Positions 48,183 to 60,765 of a stretch of 64,000 nt of DNA are shown here, piece after piece; positions within the stretch are counted from its first letter, which is position 1; each line of letters opens with the position of its first letter. The notes below the pieces were generated by a model, which made no database searches, was not told where the DNA came from, and saw only the letters and a list, made by a program, of their open reading frames with translations. A program made the translations under genes and the position numbers. The DNA is from Mimachlamys varia (taxonomy: Eukaryota; Mollusca; Bivalvia; Pectinida; Pectinidae), in assembly GCA_947623455.1 (NCBI GenBank), contig OX392540.1:6341432-6405431 (forward strand), read 5' to 3'.

Positions 48183-50830
48183 AATGACAGTAATGTCTTG
48201 ATAAGGGAAACCCTACTGTACCCACAACCACAGTTGCTTGAGTTTCTGACAGTATATAAAAAAAAATGTTTATATATATGGAGCCGCGGCCCATTACAGA
48301 ATGATTACCGTAATGGGAGGCTCATTTCACACATATATATTTAGTATTTACTGACAGAAACTCCAGCAACTGTGCCACAACTAACCTCTTTATAAGGGAC
48401 ACCCTACGGTACTCAGAACTAACCCCTTTATAAGGGACACCCTACAATACCCACAACTAACCTCTTTATAATGGGCACCCAACGGTACCCACAACTAAAC
48501 TCTTTATAAGGGACACCCCACGGTACACACAGCATACCTCTTTAAAAGGGACACCCTACAATACCCTCAAATAACCTCTTTATAAGGGACACCCTACGGT
48601 ACCCACAACTAACCTCTTTATAAGGGACACTCTACGGTACTCAAAACTAACCCCTTTATAAAGGACACCCTACGGTACACACCGCATACCTCTTTATAAG
48701 GGACACCCTACAGTACCCACAACTAACCTCTTCATAAGGGACACCCTACGGTACCCACAACTAACCTCTTTATAAGGGACACTCTACGGTACTCACAGCA
48801 TACCTCTTTATAAGGGACACCCTACAGTACCCACAACTAACCTCTTCATAAGGGACACCCTACGGTACCCACAACTAACCTCTTTATAAGGGACATCCTA
48901 CAATACCCTCGAATGACCTCTTTATAAGGGACACCCTACAGTACCCACAACTAACCTCTTTATAAGGGACACACTACAGTACCCACAACTAACCTCTTCA
49001 TAAGGGACACCCTACGGTACCCACAACTAAGCTCTTTATAAGGGACATCCTACAATACCCTCGAATAACCTCTTTATAAGAGACACCCTACAATACCCAC
49101 AACTAACCTCTTTATAATGGGCACCCAACGGTACCCACAACTAAACTCTTTATAAGGGACACCCCACGGTACACACAGCATACCTCTTTAAAAGGGACAC
49201 CCTACAATACCCTCAAATAACCTCTTTATAAGGGACACCCTACGGTACCCACAACTAACCTCTTTATAAGGGACACTCTACGGTACTCAGAACTAACCCC
49301 TTTATAAAGGACACCCTACGGTACACACCGCATACCTCTTTATAAGGGACATCCTACAGTACCCACAACTAACCTCTTCATAAGGGACACCCTACGGTAC
49401 CCACAACTAACCTCTTTATAAGGGACATCCTACAATACCCTCGAATAACCTCTTTATAAGAGACACCCTACAGTACCCACAACTAACCTCTTCATAAGGG
49501 ACACCCTACGGTACCCACAACTAGCCTCTTTATAAGGGACACCCTGCACGGTACCTACAACTAACCTCTTTATAAAGGACACCCTACGGTTCTCAGAACT
49601 AACCTCGTTATAAGGGACACCAAACGGTACCCACAACTGACCCCTTTATAAGGGACACCCTACGGTACCCACAAGTAAACTCTTTATAAGGGACACCCTA
49701 CGGTACCCACAACTAACCTCTTTATAAGGGACACCCTACGGTACCCACAACTAAACTCTTTATAAGGGACACCCTACGGTACCCACAACTAACCTCTTTA
49801 TAAAGGACACCCTACGGTTCTCAGAACTAACCTCGTTATAAGGGACACCAAACGGTACCCACAACTGACCCCTTTATAAGGGACACCCTACGGTACCCAC
49901 AAGTAAACTCTTTATAAGGGACACCAAACGGTACCCACAACTGACCCCTTTATAAGGGACACCCTACGGTACCCACAAGTAAACTCTTTATAAGGGACAC
50001 CCTACGGTACCCACAAGTAAACTCTTTATAAGGGACACCCTACGGTACCCACAATTAAACTCTTTTAAGGGACACCCTGCACGGTAACCACAACTAACCT
50101 CTTTATAAGGGACAGCCTACATGGTACCTACAACTAACCTCTTTATAAAGGACACCCTACGGTACTCAGAACTAAACTCGTTATAAGGGACACCAAACGG
50201 TACCCACAACTGACCCCTTTATAAGGGACACCCTACGGTACCCACAACTAACCTCTTTATAAGGGACACCCTGCACGGTAACCACAACTAACCTCTTTAT
50301 AAGGGACAGCCTACATGGTACCTACAACTAACCTCTTTATAAAGGACACCCTACGGTACTCAGAACTAAACTCGTTATAAGGGACACCAAACGGTACCCA
50401 CAACTGACCCCTTTATAAGGGACACCCTACGGTACCCACAACTAACCTCTTTATAAGGGACACCCTACGGTACCCACAACTAACCTCTTTATAAGGGACA
50501 CTCTACGGTACTCACAGCATACCTCTTTATAAGGGACACCCTACAGTACCCACAACTAACCTCTTCATAAGGGACACCCTACGGTACCCACAACTAACCT
50601 CTTTATAAGGGACACCCTACAGTACCCACAACTAACCTCTTCATAAGGGACACCCTACGGTACCCACAACTAACCTCTTTATAAGGGACATCCAACGGTA
50701 CCCACAACAAACCTCTTTATAAGGGACACCCTACGGTACCCACAACAAACCTCTTTATAAGGGACATCCAACGGTACCCACAAATAACCTCCCCATAAGG
50801 GACACCCTACAATGACCAAGAGTAACCTCT
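48183..50830 (+). repeat. 38-bp minisatellite (about 64 copies)
   Basis: The unit is AACCTCTTTATAAGGGACAC followed by CCTACGGTACCCACAACT. Variants include CTACAATACCCTC, CACCAAACGG and CCCTGCACGG, and several multi-unit blocks are repeated (for example around 50080-50260 and 50260-50440). A 146-bp element interrupts the left end. The frames seen in it are not credible genes. Confidence 0.95.
48229..48374. mobile_element. 146-bp palindromic MITE inserted in the 38-bp array
   Basis: CACAGTTGCTTGAGTTTCTG ... CAGAAACTCCAGCAACTGTG are inverted ends, with an inner stem CCCATTAC/GTAATGGG. The flanks are CCACAAC on both sides (48222-48228 and 48375-48381). The CACAG...CTGTG termini with a 7-8-bp duplication fit a hAT-like element. 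The interrupted sequence is array unit on both sides, so the insertion postdates the array. Confidence 0.8.
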
Positions 50831-51035
50831 CGTTGAGAGACACTCTAATACACCTACTATCATAGGGTGATCCTGAGGAACTTTGAAGTCCCTAACGGTG
50901 AGGCTAGTTATACATACTGTAGAGTGCCCTTATAAAGAGGTTAATTTTTGAAACTGAAAGTTTCTCTTTAGGAGTGATTATGTATTGGTACTATAGAGTG
51001 CCCCTAGTCATTGGGTGTCACTAATTGAGAGGTAA
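50831..51035. repeat. Degenerate and inverted 38-bp units
   Basis: After a decayed tail unit, the unit reappears in opposite orientation: GTAGAGTGCCCTTATAAAGA GGTTA at about 50920-50945, and TATAGAGTGCCCC ... GGGTGTC at about 50990-51035. The array's right edge is therefore inverted. Confidence 0.65.
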
Positions 51036-51125
51036 TTGTGCGTTATTTCGTCTTTTCGTTTTGGCGGGTTTTCGTTCTTTCTTTTTTTTTGTCTTTCCGT
51101 TCCTTTGTCTTTTCGTCTTTTCACG
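51036..51125. repeat. Pyrimidine-rich TTTTCGTC tract (right arm)
   Basis: CGTTATTTCGTCTTTTCGTT then CTTTTCGTCTTTTCACG, the inverted counterpart of 47990-48182. Confidence 0.75.
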
Positions 51126-51215
51126 ATTGTCTACAGATAATGTAATGTGTGTTTCAATGTAACAGCGAGTAATTTCGAAATGATTATTTTAAAATTTGGG
51201 TTATAAAATAAGTTG

Positions 51216-51595
51216 TAAGAAAATTATTCTTCAAAACTTGAAGCGTAAATCAAGCCTAAGAACTTATTATACTTACAGATTTAGTTGCAATTAACTGATA
51301 TCAGCAATATTTAAGATGAATTCTTTCGCGGTTACCTGTACAGCGGCAGTTGAAGCACGCCGTTTGTAAACACGCGTCCATTTCGAACCGTCTTCTACCT
51401 TCGGTTTGTTGTTGAAGTGGGCCCCACCTGAATTATTTTCAATTCTTTGGATTTTTTTGTCAAGAGTTTCTTGTTAGTTACCGCTCAGGTTTACTTCGTT
51501 TTAGGCTTATTTTTGCATGGTTATCAACTGGATTTTTTTCAGAATGTTTCAGAATCACCAAAATTTCCCTGAAGTTACGGATATTGGGCCTTTAA
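51216..51595. mobile_element. TTAA MITE, copy 2 (left terminus missing)
   Basis: From AAAACTTGAAGCGTAAATCA through CACGCGTCCATTTCGAAC and GAAGTGGGCCCCACCT to GATATTGGGCCTTTAA. It aligns with 9745-10116 but lacks the AGGCCCAATATAC left end. Confidence 0.8.
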
Positions 51596-51597
51596 AG

Positions 51598-52061
51598 AGG
51601 ACTCACACAACTAAATCAGCCTGTCACGAAGTGTTTCATACGTTTGTAGTCCCTACCGAAAATTTGTTCCGACTAAGTACAGTGATTCTGAGTAATTTAA
51701 ATAGGTAATAGTTGACCTATTCTGCATTGAAGGAAATCTGTAGATATTTAACTTTACAAAAAATATATACTTTTGGTAGATTTTGATATGTGATGGCGGA
51801 TTGATATGGGGTCAAAAGTCATAGGGTGTTCCCGTCCCATTTCACTGGTTTGACATGTAAATTTCCGGTTGTCCGAAGCAGACGCCTGTAGCAAGCTTAT
51901 ATGCCAGTAAACTCCCCATTAAATGCCCCTTGAAGCCTTTATCATGTATGTATCTGTGAATTTAGGCAGTTTTCACAAGTGTTGTACTTCAAATATTAAA
52001 GTTATTAGCTCGAAAGCTTAGTAATAACATATAGTAAATTATTTAGTTGTGTGAGTCCTTA
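51598..52061. mobile_element. Possible MITE with inverted ends GGACTCACACAACTAAAT
   Basis: GAGGACTCACACAACTAAAT at 51597-51616 is mirrored by ATTTAGTTGTGTGAGTCCTT at 52038-52057. It directly abuts the TTAA MITE. The target duplication is unclear. The interior contains the CACTGGTTTGACATG segment shared with intron 8. Confidence 0.55.
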
Positions 52062-53839
52062 AGAGGCATCACGGTAAAACTATATTTTTTTATGCTTATT
52101 TAGAATTATTGTATATATGAATTAAACGTATAATCTTGTGGAAAATTAATCGGTGATTTACGCTGAAATATGTTCTCAAAAACTTTAATCATTAATTAAA
52201 AAAGGGAATCACTAGTCGTTGATCAACGATTTGGACATGTAAACTTTTTGCGTCACATATGATAACGCATGCGCATAACAAGCTACATCGGTAAACAAAA
52301 AATGGCGATCCGCGTGACCTACATGTAACTACCAAGCGAAAAGTGGCCGAATGGTCAACTTTAACGTAAGGATTATATTACGGAAGCATAATGAGGGATG
52401 GGAAGTATTCAAGGGAGAGACTAACAGCCCAATTGTTTGCATGTTACAGTTTTCTTCTGGATAGCCGGTGACACAGTTTTGATTTGGTTTTGGGGCCTCC
52501 AAAGGGATAACTCTTTCATTCCTCTGTTACATGAAATGCGTGTGTAAAACTTGAAAGCGTGTTTTGTAATATTCCCTTTATAATATTCCAGTAAAACTGC
52601 ATTATTGAATTATATTGGTGAAGAGAAAGACCTTTTCACATACAAGAAAAACCGTATGGGGGGTGTTTACGCTGTAAAACGCCGGTATAGGTGCGATTGA
52701 GTTTAATGTATACAGATTCAATTTTGACAAAATGAATAAATGTATGTCATCATGTGCGGATAAAAAATGCTTGTCATACCTAATCTATAAAATACGGATT
52801 GTACAAATGTTATCGGGTTTGGACCCCGGTATCGAATTTGATATGAATCAAAATAAATGCATTATATAAGTGAAGCCTTAATTTATAAAAAAAATCATAT
52901 ACATGTATGTCACATGTCTGCAGTTGTGTTGAAATGTTATCGAACCTTTAAATTTACATAAAAAAATGTAAAATGAAAATGGAGCTATCATAACATATAT
53001 AAATGGATTAAGTATTGGACAATTGTCTTCTCGACAAGTTCCAAATTTGATATATATATTCTACATGTATTCTACATGTTTCGTGCGTTGTGCGTCATAT
53101 GAGTGCACGGACTTCCGTGATACATAATTGTAAGCGTTAAAGTATGTTGACGCTGAAAGTTGGATAGATTTTAGATGAATATATAGATAGTTTGAAAAAA
53201 AATCTTCAAGACATCGAGTTGTATAAAAAAAAAATCGGAATCATTTCATTTTATTTTTGTACTTTTCAATGCATGCACACCTTTTGTGAAACGGCTCTAA
53301 ATGAGGATTCGTGAAGATAACTTTTTACAGAAATTAAGGTTTGCCCTATGGTTGTCATCGTCGGAAACCCACATGACACTGTTAAACGTACAATGTAAGA
53401 GTGCAGTGTCGTGTGGGTTTCTGGCGATGCACTGTGGTTGTATCCTGTACCCATTTGCATCGGTTTCAGTCAGGTACTGATGTCGATAAATGATGCAGAG
53501 ATATCGACATAAATTTCATATGAATATCGTGTGTAATTAACGTCTGATTAATAATATGAATGTGATTCAATAAATTTATACACGGATTTTGTGTCTGGTT
53601 CATCATCGGAACTATACATTACACGCGCCCCCTCCCTTAAGGCCCCTCGTCGACTTACGACAAAATAGTCACTTGTTGACGCGTGATCAGCGCTATTTTT
53701 ATCGGGCTTTCCCGAGGAATGCAATTTTGCAAGTGGCTTATAAACACATTTTGAGTGGACTTTGAATATTGAAATAACAGGAAAATGTATCTGGTAGTGC
53801 AGACAGCATGTTGACTTCCGCGGGATGCCCCTTTAAACT
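52062..53839. other. Between arrays, no gene recognised
   Basis: AT-rich to mixed sequence. An AAAAAATGGCGATCCGC word at 52297 resembles a promoter YY1 site but opens only a 9-codon frame. 53340-53450 contains an imperfect hairpin, CATCGTCGGAAACCCACATG versus GTGTGGGTTTCTGGCGATG; the second arm is similar to 59530-59562. Confidence 0.45.
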
Positions 53840-56216
53840 GTACTTTCTGTAATAGTTATATATACCTATATGACCTGCAGTGGATGAGATGTAAAAAAAT
53901 CTACTTTCTGAAATAGGTATATATACCGATGTGACCTGTAGTGGATGAGATGTGCACAATCTATTTTCTGTAATAGTTATATATAACGATATAACTTCTA
54001 GTGGATGAGATGTGCACAATCTATTTTTCTGTAATAGTTATATATACCTATATGACCTGCAGTGGATGAGATGTGTAAAATCTACTTTCTGTAAAGTTAT
54101 ATATACCGACGTGACCTGTAGTGGATAAGATGCGTAAAATCTACTTTCTGTAACAGTTATATATACCGATATGACCTGTAGTGGATGAGATCCATAAAAT
54201 ATACTTCTGTAATACTTATATATACCGATTTGACCTGTAGTGGATGAGATCCATAAAATATCGTTCTGTAAAAGTTATATATACAGATATGACCTGTAGT
54301 GAATGAGATGAGTAAAATATATTTGCTGTAATACCGATATGACCTGTAGTGGATGAGATGAGTAAAATCTATATTCTGTAACAGTTACATGTACCGATAT
54401 GACCTGTAGTGGATGAGATGCGTAAAATCTACTTTCCGTAACAGTTATATATACCGATTTGACCTGTAGTGGATGAGATCCATAAAATATCGTTCTGTAA
54501 AAGTTATATATACCGACGTGACCTGTAGTGGATAAGATGCGTAAAATCTACTTTCTGTAACAGTTATATATACCGATATGACCTGTAGTGGATGAGATCC
54601 ATAAAATATACTTCTGTAATACTTATATATACCGATTTTACCTGTAGTGGATGAGATCCATAAAATATCGTTCTGTAAAAGTTATATATACAGATATGAC
54701 CTGTAGTGGATGAGATGAGTAAAATATATTTGCTGTAATACCGATATGACCTGTAGTGGATGAGATGAGTAAAATCTATATTCTGTAACAGTTACATGTA
54801 CCGATATGACCTGTAGTGGATGAGATGCGTAAAATCTACTTTCCGTAACAGTTATATATACCGATTTGACCTGTAGTGGATGAGATCCATAAAATATCGT
54901 TCTGTAAAAGTTATATATACAGATATGACCTGTAGTGGATGAGATGAGTAAAATATACTTTCCGTAACAGTTATTTATACCGAGGTGACCTGTAGTGGAT
55001 GAGATGCGTAAAATCTACTTTCCGTAACAGTTATATATACAGATTTGACCAGTAGTGGATGAGATCCATAAAATATACTTTCTGTAACAGTTATATATAC
55101 AGATAAGACCTGTAGTGGATGAGATACGTAAAATCTACTTTCCGTAACAGTTATATATACCGATATGACCTGTAGTGGATGAGATCTATAAAATATACTT
55201 TCTGTAACAGTTATATATACCGATAAGACCTGTAGTGGATGAGATGAGTAAAATATATTTGCTGTAATACCGATATGACCTGTAGTGGATGAGATCCATA
55301 AAATATACTTTCCGTAACAGTTATATATACCGATATGACCTGTAGTGGATGAGATGCGTAAAATCTACTTTCCGTAACAGTTATATTTACCGATATGACC
55401 TGTAGTGGATGAGATGCTTAAATCTACTTTCCGTAACAGTTATATATACCGTTTTGACCTGTAGTGGATGAGATCCATAAAATATCGTTCTGTAAAAGTT
55501 ATATATACAGATATGACCTGTAGTGGATGAGATGAGTAAAATATACTTTCCGTAATAGTTATATACCGATATGACCTGTAGTGGATGAGATGCGTAAAAT
55601 CTACTTTCCGTAACAGTTATATATACAGATTTGACCTGTAGTGGATGAGATCCATAAAATATACTTTCTGTAACAGTTATATATACCGATATGACCTGTA
55701 GTGGATGAGATCCGTAAAATCTACTTTCTATAACAGTTATAATGACCGATATGACCTGTAGTGGATGAGATGCGTAAAATCTACTTTCCGTAACAGTTAT
55801 ATATACCGATTTGACCTGTAGTGGATGAGATCCATAAAATATCGTTCTGTAAAGATTATATATACAGATATGACCTGTAGTGAATGAGATGAGTAAAATA
55901 TACTTTCCGTAAAAGTTTTATACCGAAATGACCTGTAGTGGATGAGATGAGTAAAATCTACTTTCCGTAACAGTTATATATACCGATATGACCTGTAGTG
56001 GATGAGATCCGTAAAATCTACTTTCTATAACAGTTATAATGACCGATATGACCTGTAGTGGATGAGATGAGTAAAATATACTTTCTGTAACAGTTATATA
56101 TACAGATTTGACCTGTAGTGGATGAGATATGTAAAATCTACTTTCCGTAACAGTTTTATATACCGATATGACCTGTAATGGATGAGATGCGTAAAATATA
56201 CCTTCCGTAACAGTTA
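53840..56216 (-). repeat. 60-bp satellite, inverted orientation (about 40 copies)
   Basis: Units of GTAACAGTTATATATACCGA, TATGACCTGTAGTGGATGAG and ATGCGTAAAATCTACTTTCC are the reverse complement of the 31.4-46.3 kb array. Copies are more diverged and show more length changes (missing CAG, TTCTGTAAAAG units). A ~310-bp block of units is repeated (54090-54460 and 54510-54890). The array is broken at 56217 by a 3-kb element and resumes at 59229. Confidence 0.95.
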
Positions 56217-59200
56217 CAGTTGAGTGTAAGCTAACCTTTACACCCTAGTGCACTAGGAGTGCACTACGTTTAAACTAGTAGTGCACTAATTTAAACTACA
56301 GGTAAACTAGTAGTGCACTACGTCCAGCCAGGTGTGACCACAAAAACCCCTACAGGTAATGGGAGGGTCCATACCTACCTGTGTCCTTACCTGTACAGAT
56401 TTTATATGATTTACCTGTACTTATGTTATACTATTGAAGTCATTAGTTTGTCAGTACTTCCTCATATCAGTACAAGAATGAACAATTCTGAGTTTATGCC
56501 AGAAGATATTTATCATAATACTTTAAATAAATTAATTCACTGCATGTCAAAATTTTAAATAAAATAATAATTTAGATATATTAACTTATATTTCTTTTTA
56601 AAGAAGTAACAATGATTCTTTTCTATTTAAATATTTGTATTCTACAATTAAATTGAAAGGTATGTGTTCAAATAAAAATGGTATAACACATGTTTTATAT
56701 TGAAATTATTAAGTTAATCCTACTAAAAATATATACAAAAAATAAAGTAAACAACAGATTGTAATATAAGAAAAAATAGATATTAGAAGAACATATTTTG
56801 TTCTTAGTATAGTTGTTTCAATCACAAATTACTTTTAATATTTGACATTAAGAAGCTAGCTGTGCAATATCAAAGACGTACAAGGTTTTATATGTCTCTG
56901 GCAATACTACCTACATGTACCAGTATTATTTTTCTGTTTCACTATACACTCAGGTACAATGCATATGAATGAAAGGTTATATAAACATCAAGTAAGAACA
57001 GATTACTTTCACCAGAACATTTAAAGCCATTTCCTTCTTCATATCAAAATACCAACATACATCTACATGTAATCCAATTGACTTAATCAATGTTATCATC
57101 ATTAATCAATTAACAGGCTAGGGCCCTCAGGCCTTTAATCAGACTTGGCCAGTGATGGCTGTGGGGGGAGGGAGGTGAGAAATTCACACCTGGCTAACTA
57201 TATAGCTAGCTACAGACAGCCTAGGGGTGTCCCCTATCTTGACCTCTGTACGTGAGGATGTGGCCCAGGCAGGTCAGGTACATGTACGTAATTATGCCTT
57301 GAGGGTAAAGGATTCTACCTGAAGATCTATATTTGTCCCTTTTAGTTAGATGTTATATAAGTCATTAGGTTGATTTAAAAGTACAATAAATGTGACTGGC
57401 ATTGGCTTAACTTTGTTCTAAGTTAGGTTAATATAACTGCATATTATTTATTTGTTGTATACTTGTCTTACAATATAAAATTAATTTAAATGATTCCATT
57501 AAACCAGGGACGTATATGTACCTCACATATACGTCCCTGATTAAACTGACCTTGCCTTTTTTTTAAAATCATTATTACATAATTATATGCATAAACCTTC
57601 AAGTCATATTTAATACAACCTGTAATTACCTTCAATATTTAGGCCTAAATAATGGAAATGCATCATTTCAAAATACTTTTATACTGATAATTAGAATAAA
57701 ATTAAGTATAATGAATGTTAGTATTTTATTATCAAACTATATATATGAAGCGACTGAGCCAGAGAGTATATATTCTCTCACATATACGTCCCTGATTACA
57801 CCCAATATAAACTAGATAAATTTTCAACATTTAACAAGTATATATATGTAAATATTTAGAAATTGAAATGCGTCATTGGATTGTATTCAATCAAGTGTCA
57901 TAAGATACTTGGTATTTTAAGTTAATTTTTAAGAAAACCAGAATCTGGTAAAGGACTGATATAGACTTACATTGTTGTCCAATTAATTATTATTAATTTC
58001 AATGTTATTTTATGTACTTTCAATTTATTATTGTATAATCAAATGTTTTGAATGAAACAAAAATATGGATTAAAGTCCTCAAAATATCCACTATTTAAAG
58101 GGAAATGTGTAAATATCTAGATATATTCTCAAAGATTTTTAATTTCATATAAACTTGATAAACCCGAGTAAAAGTTAAATATGTATTATCATATTTATGA
58201 TCCCGGTCATATCCAGCTTAGCCCTTTATTAATCAAATTTGACCAGTGATAGTCAGATGAGAAATTCACACCTCTATTATGTCACTGACAGGCTTATGTC
58301 AGCAGGTGTTCCTAGACAAGTAGACAAGGTTGAGACAGGTCAGGTAATTGCCTGAGGCCTGAGGGTCAAATCAAAACATCTGTCCCATACTGAACAATCT
58401 GACTAAATTTTAATTTATTGTTGTATTACTTTTTTTAAACATCAATTTCTTATATTTATATTAACACGTTTGTATGCGGAGATATATATATACAGATCTT
58501 AATATAGAAAACATTTAAAAATAAAGATTATCAGAACTCTATAGTGCGTTCATAAATATATAGATCTGAGGTATGAATGTATTTTATAAAAAAATATATA
58601 TCTAGTTTAATTAAGTAATAAAAGAATATTTATTTGTTATTTTCGCAATTAGTTTTTACAATTTTTAAAAAAATACTTCTAAACAAAAAATAATCAATTG
58701 ATATTCCTTCAATTTTTCAATATACCTGATTGTAAATTGGTAAATTAATAAAAAAAAAACGTTAATAGTGTATATTAGATGCAATATAAGACACCAAAAC
58801 TGCTAGATAAATATTAATTTTCTATATTATGTTTATGATGTATGCAAGAAATTTTTTGGGAAAATTGTAAGAGTAATTATCATAATTTCACAATTTCTAG
58901 TTTTGAAATGAAAGAAAAAATGTTGTTTGAGAAAAATAACTACATAACTACATAAGATGCATATATATATATACATTAAAGTTATAAATATTAACTAATG
59001 ATAAGGCCAGCTTCAAAGTACCAGCAGACGACAAAGGTGAGGTACAGGTAAAAATCACAGGTAGATGGATGGGACTGCCCATTTACCTGTAGGGGTATTT
59101 GACCTATATGGGGTTCAGGGTGTAGTGCACTACTAGTTTACCTGTAGTTTAAATGTAGTGCACTACTAGTTTAAACGTAGTGCACTACTAGTGCACTAGG

Positions 59201-59226
59201 TGTAAAGGTTAGCTTACACTCAACTG
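56217..59226. mobile_element. 3.0-kb TA-flanked element with complex ~190-bp TIRs
   Basis: Left end CAGTTGAGTGTAAGCTAACC (56217) and right end its exact inverse (ending 59226), both flanked by TA. Removing the element and one TA restores the normal satellite text CAGTTATATATACC. The arms carry repeated TAGTGCACTA and ACTAGTTTAAAC palindromic words, CAGGTAAACTAGTAGTGCAC and CCCCTACAGGTAA. CAGT ends with TA duplication fit Tc1/mariner-class insertion. The AT-rich interior has no long frame, only AGGGACGTATATGT/ACATATACGTCCCT palindromes at 57507 and 57760-57800, and paired GGCCTGAGGG-type segments at 57130 and 58220. Confidence 0.85.
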
Positions 59227-59228
59227 TA

Positions 59229-59520
59229 TATATACCGATATGACCTGTAGTGGATGAGATGCGTAAAATCTACTCTCCGTAACAGTTATATATACAGATT
59301 TGACCTGTAGTGGATGAGATCCATAAAATATACTTTCGGTAACAGTTATATATACCGATATGACCTGTAGTGGATGAGATCCGTAAAATCTACTTTCTAT
59401 AACAGTTATAATGACCGATATGATCTGTAGTGGATGAGTAGTGTAAAATCTACTTTCCGTAACAGTTACATATACCGACATGGCCTGTAGTGGATGAGAT
59501 GCGTAAAATCTACTTGTGAC
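59229..59520 (-). repeat. 60-bp satellite, inverted orientation, right remnant (about 5 units)
   Basis: Continuation of the 53.8-56.2 kb array after the inserted element; it ends at ATCTACTTGTGACAC near 59520. Confidence 0.93.
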
Positions 59521-60765
59521 ACAAACGCCAGAGCAGTGTACCGTGGGTTTCCGACGATGGTAGTGGGTGAGATGAGTAAAATCAAATGGCACTGTTATTA
59601 ACAACGTATACGTGCCGTGCCCCCCGATCTTGTCCGGTTCTATTACACGGGCACGCTAGTACGGCAAATTTATATTTGCTTTTGAGTTGTATTTTCGGAA
59701 GTAGTGGAGTGAAGACCAATATATACGTGCCCCCGATCCTGTCCGGTCCTGAAATTCATCACGCGATCTTGTAAACAGTTGGACACTTTTATTTAAATGA
59801 GAAGAAAGACGCTTCCGTGACAAACACGAATTCGTTACGTTATTAATCAAAATATGCGACACGGTTGAAAATTAATGCTGCTCTTAACGTATCATCAAAC
59901 ATTTGTTCAATCATTAGCTTATTTTAAGCCCGTATAAACTCCAACGGCCGCTGCTTGACTATACGGCAAGACATGTCAATCTTGTTTGATTGACAGGTGG
60001 CCTGTAGTGGATGAGACGCACATAGTGCCTGTGGCGGATGAGATATAGACCTTACCCCATTAGATAATATACTAGAGTTCCAACTAAGGGACGTTACTCA
60101 GGTTTCAAAATCAGCTTTATATAAAATTTTATCATATTGTGATAAATAAGAATCACCGATATTCTGTGAAGCATTCTTTCTTCGTTCACGAGAAAATGAG
60201 TTGTTTCGCCAAAGTAGCCGGTAATACATAAAATGTTTCCATGAATAATTTGTTATTTATAATTTAGACTATATGGACAAAACCAGGGACGTATTCTCAC
60301 ATATACGTCCCTGACGAAACACATTTCCCAAGTATTCATTTCAATGTAAAGAAGTGTCTATAGATATATGAACCAATAATTACTATATATAAAGAGGCAA
60401 CACAAACCCCGAAATCTCATCTAAGTCAGTGCAAAACAAAAGACCGAAGTAGTTTCTCAACTTGCTACTTTAATCTAATTTGTTCATAAAGATTCGCCCG
60501 AAACACTTGTCGAAAAATGTGCAGAAGCACACCGGACTGTGCAAAATAAATGTCTAAATGATTTGATTGTATACAGCAGCGACGTATATGACATATACGT
60601 CCCTGTATACAGTACAGACATTAATATTTAAAGTCATCAGATACTTACGTCTCTGATGTCATCCAGGGACGTATATATATGTGTCATCCAGGGACGTATA
60701 TATATGTGCCTGTGTCATTCTACATAAATATCTCTATTTATTTGTGTTAGCAGAGACGTATATAC
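59521..60765. other. Mixed repeat relics
   Basis: 59600-59650 and 59725-59755 share ACGTGCC-CCCCGATC-TGTCCGGT. 59998-60052 carries two satellite-core relics, CCTGTAGTGGATGAGACGC and CCTGTGGCGGATGAGATATA; the latter resembles the synthase 5' UTR. AGGGACGTATA palindromes lie at 60285, 60578, 60661 and 60690. No gene recognised. Confidence 0.5.

Noticed and set aside
47915..48294. Phe/Ser/Leu-rich frames (FRLFVFSLF...)
   Set aside because: Translation of the low-complexity GACGAAAA tract.
52297..52330. First exon at AAAAAATGGCGATCCGC
   Set aside because: The frame stops after 9 codons and no splice donor keeps it open.
53738..54019. 93-codon frame and the related 59209-59604 frame
   Set aside because: Translation of the inverted 60-bp satellite; no independent evidence of a gene.
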